A stretch of 7,042 bases of DNA. Source: Candidatus Nitrosopumilus sp. (GTDB lineage Archaea; Thermoproteota; Nitrososphaeria; Nitrososphaerales; Nitrosopumilaceae). Shown here piece by piece: positions 5,858 through 7,042 of the stretch. Both the position numbers and the translations under genes were made by a program. Within the stretch, counting starts at the first letter, position 1. Each line of letters opens with the position of its first letter. A model generated the notes under the pieces. The model was not told the DNA's origin and did not search any database. It was given only the letters and a program-made list of their open reading frames with translations. The stretch spans positions 1 to 7,042 of the forward strand of contig JADHUF010000057.1 of the NCBI GenBank assembly GCA_016784625.1, given 5' to 3'.

Positions 5858-5968
5858 TTGTCAAATCAATACACATTTGAATGCAAATTTTGTGGAAAAG
5901 AGTTTGGCACTAATATCATAGAACTTGCACTACATATTGGCAGAGTTCATGACGAGCCAAGAAATTAA
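5858..5968 (+). CDS. 36-residue single C2H2 zinc-finger microprotein, TTG start
   Basis: The frame from TTG 5858 to TAA 5966-5968 gives 36 residues. It is almost entirely one C2H2-type finger: YTFECKFCGKEF (residues 5-16), then a helix ending in two histidines. The ligands are Cys9-x2-Cys12 and His26-x4-His31, with 13 residues between the pairs, one more than the classical 12. The Phe and Leu core positions (Phe7, Phe16, Leu23) are in the usual places. Upstream the frame is closed at TAA 5831-5833 with no ATG, so TTG is the best start, and an AT-rich box precedes it at the right distance. Its stop overlaps the stop of the convergent gene (shared TTAA, 5965-5968). Short C2H2 proteins are known in archaea and usually bind DNA, RNA or protein; the target is unknown. 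Confidence 0.75.
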   Translation: MSNQYTFECKFCGKEFGTNIIELALHIGRVHDEPRN

Positions 5969-6297
5969 AGACTAGATAATTTATTTTCAAGTTCCTGAAT
6001 TTCTTTTTGTGATGAATTAGAAACATTTTGAGCAAACTCTTTGTGTGTTGAAATAATGGTAGACAATGCTTCTTTGTAACTTGGATGTCCTTTTTTGATT
6101 ACATCACAAGATTCAAGAGATGTAATATGACCGGTTACAGTTGCAATTGCACCCTTGTGATTGAATCTAACAATTCCACCAAAGGCCTCAATTAGCATAA
6201 AAGCAGATTCTGCTTTACACTTGTAAGTTACTCTACCAGTTTCAGTATTGAATAGTTGCGTAACACCACCTGGTTTTCTTGTTACAATCACTGTCAT
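5965..6297 (-). CDS. 110-residue protein, unknown function
   Basis: ATG at 6297, stop TAA at 5967-5965. The N-terminal two thirds look like a small alpha/beta domain: MTVIVTRKPGGVTQLFNTETG, then TYKCKAESAFMLIEAFGGIVRFN and GAIATVTGHITSLESCDVI. The last 40 or so residues are helical and charged, ending in a possible short coiled coil (QKEIQELENKLSSL). There are two cysteines (residues 27 and 64) not arranged as a metal motif, no signal peptide and no membrane segment. I do not recognise a family. It lies 49 bases downstream of the ferritin gene on the same strand; a TATA-like AATAATTAAT (6321-6330, read on minus) 24-33 bases before its ATG suggests its own promoter. Confidence 0.82.
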   Translation of the reverse strand: MTVIVTRKPGGVTQLFNTETGRVTYKCKAESAFMLIEAFGGIVRFNHKGAIATVTGHITSLESCDVIKKGHPSYKEALSTIISTHKEFAQNVSNSSQKEIQELENKLSSL

Positions 6298-6320
6298 AAA
6301 ATATGAGAAAAATATCGGGT

Positions 6321-6330
6321 ATTAATTATT
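6321..6330 (-). promoter_or_regulatory. Putative TATA box of the 110-residue protein gene
   Basis: Read on the minus strand, AATAATTAAT lies 24-33 bases before the ATG at 6297, the expected position for a leaderless archaeal promoter. It sits just after the inverted repeat at the end of the ferritin gene, which fits separate transcription units. Confidence 0.4.
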
Positions 6331-6331
6331 T

Positions 6332-6349
6332 TAGAAAAAAGATTTTCTA
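6332..6349 (-). terminator. Inverted repeat at the ferritin stop codon, possible transcript end
   Basis: TAGAAAA (6332-6338) and TTTTCTA (6343-6349) form a perfect 7-bp inverted repeat with a 4-base loop; the ferritin stop codon TAG is the outer end of one arm. On the transcribed strand the region includes a run of six T. Archaeal termination depends mostly on T-runs, so the T-run may matter more than the hairpin. AT-only stems like this also arise by chance. Confidence 0.35.
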
Positions 6350-6856
6350 GGCGGGAGTATCTACAGTAGCATTTGTAGCCAAAATCTTATCAATTTCATT
6401 TATGGCAATCTTATCTCTACCGATCAATTCAAACTTTTGTATCAAAGTTTCAAACTTTGTTTCCTCTTGAACTTGTTCATTGACAAACCATTCTAGAAAT
6501 ACATATGTTGAATGATCTTTGTCTTTTTGTGATATTTCAACCATCTTGTGAATTGCAGCAGTAACTGCTTGCTCATTTTTTAATGCAATTTTTAGAATAG
6601 ACTCTAAAGATTTGAAATTACTTGCAGGAGATTTTGTTGCAGGAATTACTGCAGCAGTGCCTAAATTATTCAAATAATGAACAATTTTTAGCAAATGAGT
6701 TCTCTCTTCATCTGACTGTGCATAAAAGAAGTTTGCACTACCTTCGTACCCTGTAACTTCACACCATGATGCCATTGCCAAATAATTATTTGATGCATTT
6801 GCTTCCAGTGTAATTTGGTCATTTAGTGCTTTTTGCATATTTTTTGAAATTTTCAT
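6347..6856 (-). CDS. ftn: Ferritin (non-heme iron storage protein)
   Basis: This four-helix-bundle ferritin oxidises Fe(II) and stores it as a mineral inside a 24-subunit shell, protecting the cell from free iron. Counting from ATG 6856 gives 169 residues, a normal length. The ferroxidase ligands fall one residue after those of E. coli FtnA: Glu18, Glu51, His54, Glu95 and Gln128, with the conserved Tyr25. Third-site candidates are Glu50, Glu127 and Glu131, while the position equivalent to FtnA Glu129 is Gln130. The spacing excludes Dps, and no heme-ligating Met of bacterioferritin type is evident. A TTG three codons upstream (6865) is in frame and would add three residues (M-K-V), but ATG gives the usual family N-terminus. 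The C-terminus (ATNATVDTPA) is a flexible extension. The gene upstream on this strand is an unrelated membrane protein. Confidence 0.95.
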   Translation of the reverse strand: MKISKNMQKALNDQITLEANASNNYLAMASWCEVTGYEGSANFFYAQSDEERTHLLKIVHYLNNLGTAAVIPATKSPASNFKSLESILKIALKNEQAVTAAIHKMVEISQKDKDHSTYVFLEWFVNEQVQEETKFETLIQKFELIGRDKIAINEIDKILATNATVDTPA

Positions 6857-6887
6857 AACTTTCAATTAATCTGTATTTCTCTCCGTT

Positions 6888-6924
6888 AAAAAAACTTGCT
6901 AAAAACTAGGAATAGAACCTAGTT
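6888..6924 (-). terminator. Hairpin plus T-runs at the end of the partial membrane-protein gene
   Basis: AACTAGG (6904-6910) and CCTAGTT (6918-6924) are a perfect 7-bp inverted repeat with a 7-base loop. On the minus strand the 3' arm is followed by a T-run (6901-6905) and a second run of seven T (6888-6894). This resembles an intrinsic terminator and lies between the membrane-protein gene and ferritin. The stop codon (6906-6908) is inside the stem. Confidence 0.5.
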
Positions 6925-7042
6925 ATCAAAAAGAACACTGCAAATCCTGATAAAAATATAATTCCTGCAAAACTCAAAATTTTCAACAACGCAGAAGGTT
7001 GTGAGTCCTTATCAAGAAATTTACCAGTAACTAGTCTAAGAT
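6906..7042 (-). CDS. C-terminal end of a small membrane protein (partial, 5' end outside window)
   Basis: On the minus strand the frame is open from the window edge to TAG at 6908-6906, giving 44 residues. It begins LRLVTGKFLDKDSQPSALLK, a polar region, and ends in a hydrophobic helix of about 20 residues (ILSFAGIIFLSGFAVFFLIT) followed by RFYS. The start and any further domains lie outside the window. A C-terminal membrane anchor or the last helix of a small membrane protein both fit. No family is recognised. The stop is followed by a hairpin and T-runs. Confidence 0.65.
   Translation of the reverse strand, partial: LRLVTGKFLDKDSQPSALLKILSFAGIIFLSGFAVFFLITRFYS

Noticed and set aside
6857..6865. 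TTG start extending ferritin by three residues
   Set aside because: It is in frame, but the ATG at 6856 gives the usual ferritin N-terminus and a normal length; there is no ribosome site favouring TTG.

Overview
The window looks like a core-genome segment of an ammonia-oxidising archaeon of the Nitrososphaerota (Thaumarchaeota), most like the Nitrosopumilus/Nitrosarchaeum group. The evidence is the low GC content, dense short genes on both strands, TATA-like boxes about 25-30 bases before start codons that lack a Shine-Dalgarno sequence (leaderless style), an archaeal stand-alone Elp3, a class I lysyl-tRNA synthetase, and many lineage-specific microproteins. The genus is inferred from style, not proven. 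I see no rRNA, tRNA, CRISPR array, transposase or prophage gene.

Left part (1-4439, all + strand): the end of a very basic Ala/Lys/Arg repeat protein made of six 33-bp tandem repeats; then elp3 (tRNA U34 modification), lysS/lysK class I (lysyl-tRNA synthetase), a 66-residue two-helix membrane protein and a 252-residue coiled-coil protein. elp3, the synthetase and the membrane protein are 9 and 2 bases apart and are probably one transcript. Elp3 and LysRS can act on the same molecule: Elp3 modifies the wobble uridine of tRNAs such as tRNA-Lys(UUU), and LysRS charges tRNA-Lys.

Middle part (4449-5968): a PPOX-like flavin-binding protein on the minus strand converges on the coiled-coil gene. Next come five small genes: a 32-residue one-helix protein (-), a divergent 49-residue one-helix protein with an acidic/basic tail (+), a 99-residue protein of unknown function (+), a 57-residue Cys/His-rich putative zinc protein (+) and a 36-residue single C2H2 zinc-finger protein (+). 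Three of these appear to start with TTG. Four were found by reading the frames directly and are easy for gene callers to miss.

Right part (5965-7042, all - strand): a 110-residue protein of unknown function whose stop codon interlocks with that of the zinc-finger gene; a ferritin with a complete ferroxidase centre; and the C-terminal 44 residues of a membrane protein that runs off the window. Inverted repeats overlap the stop codons of the ferritin and of the last gene and may mark transcript ends.

Most of the window is ordinary housekeeping sequence. The best candidates for undescribed biology are the microprotein cluster at 4936-5968 and the repeat-built basic tail at 1-207.
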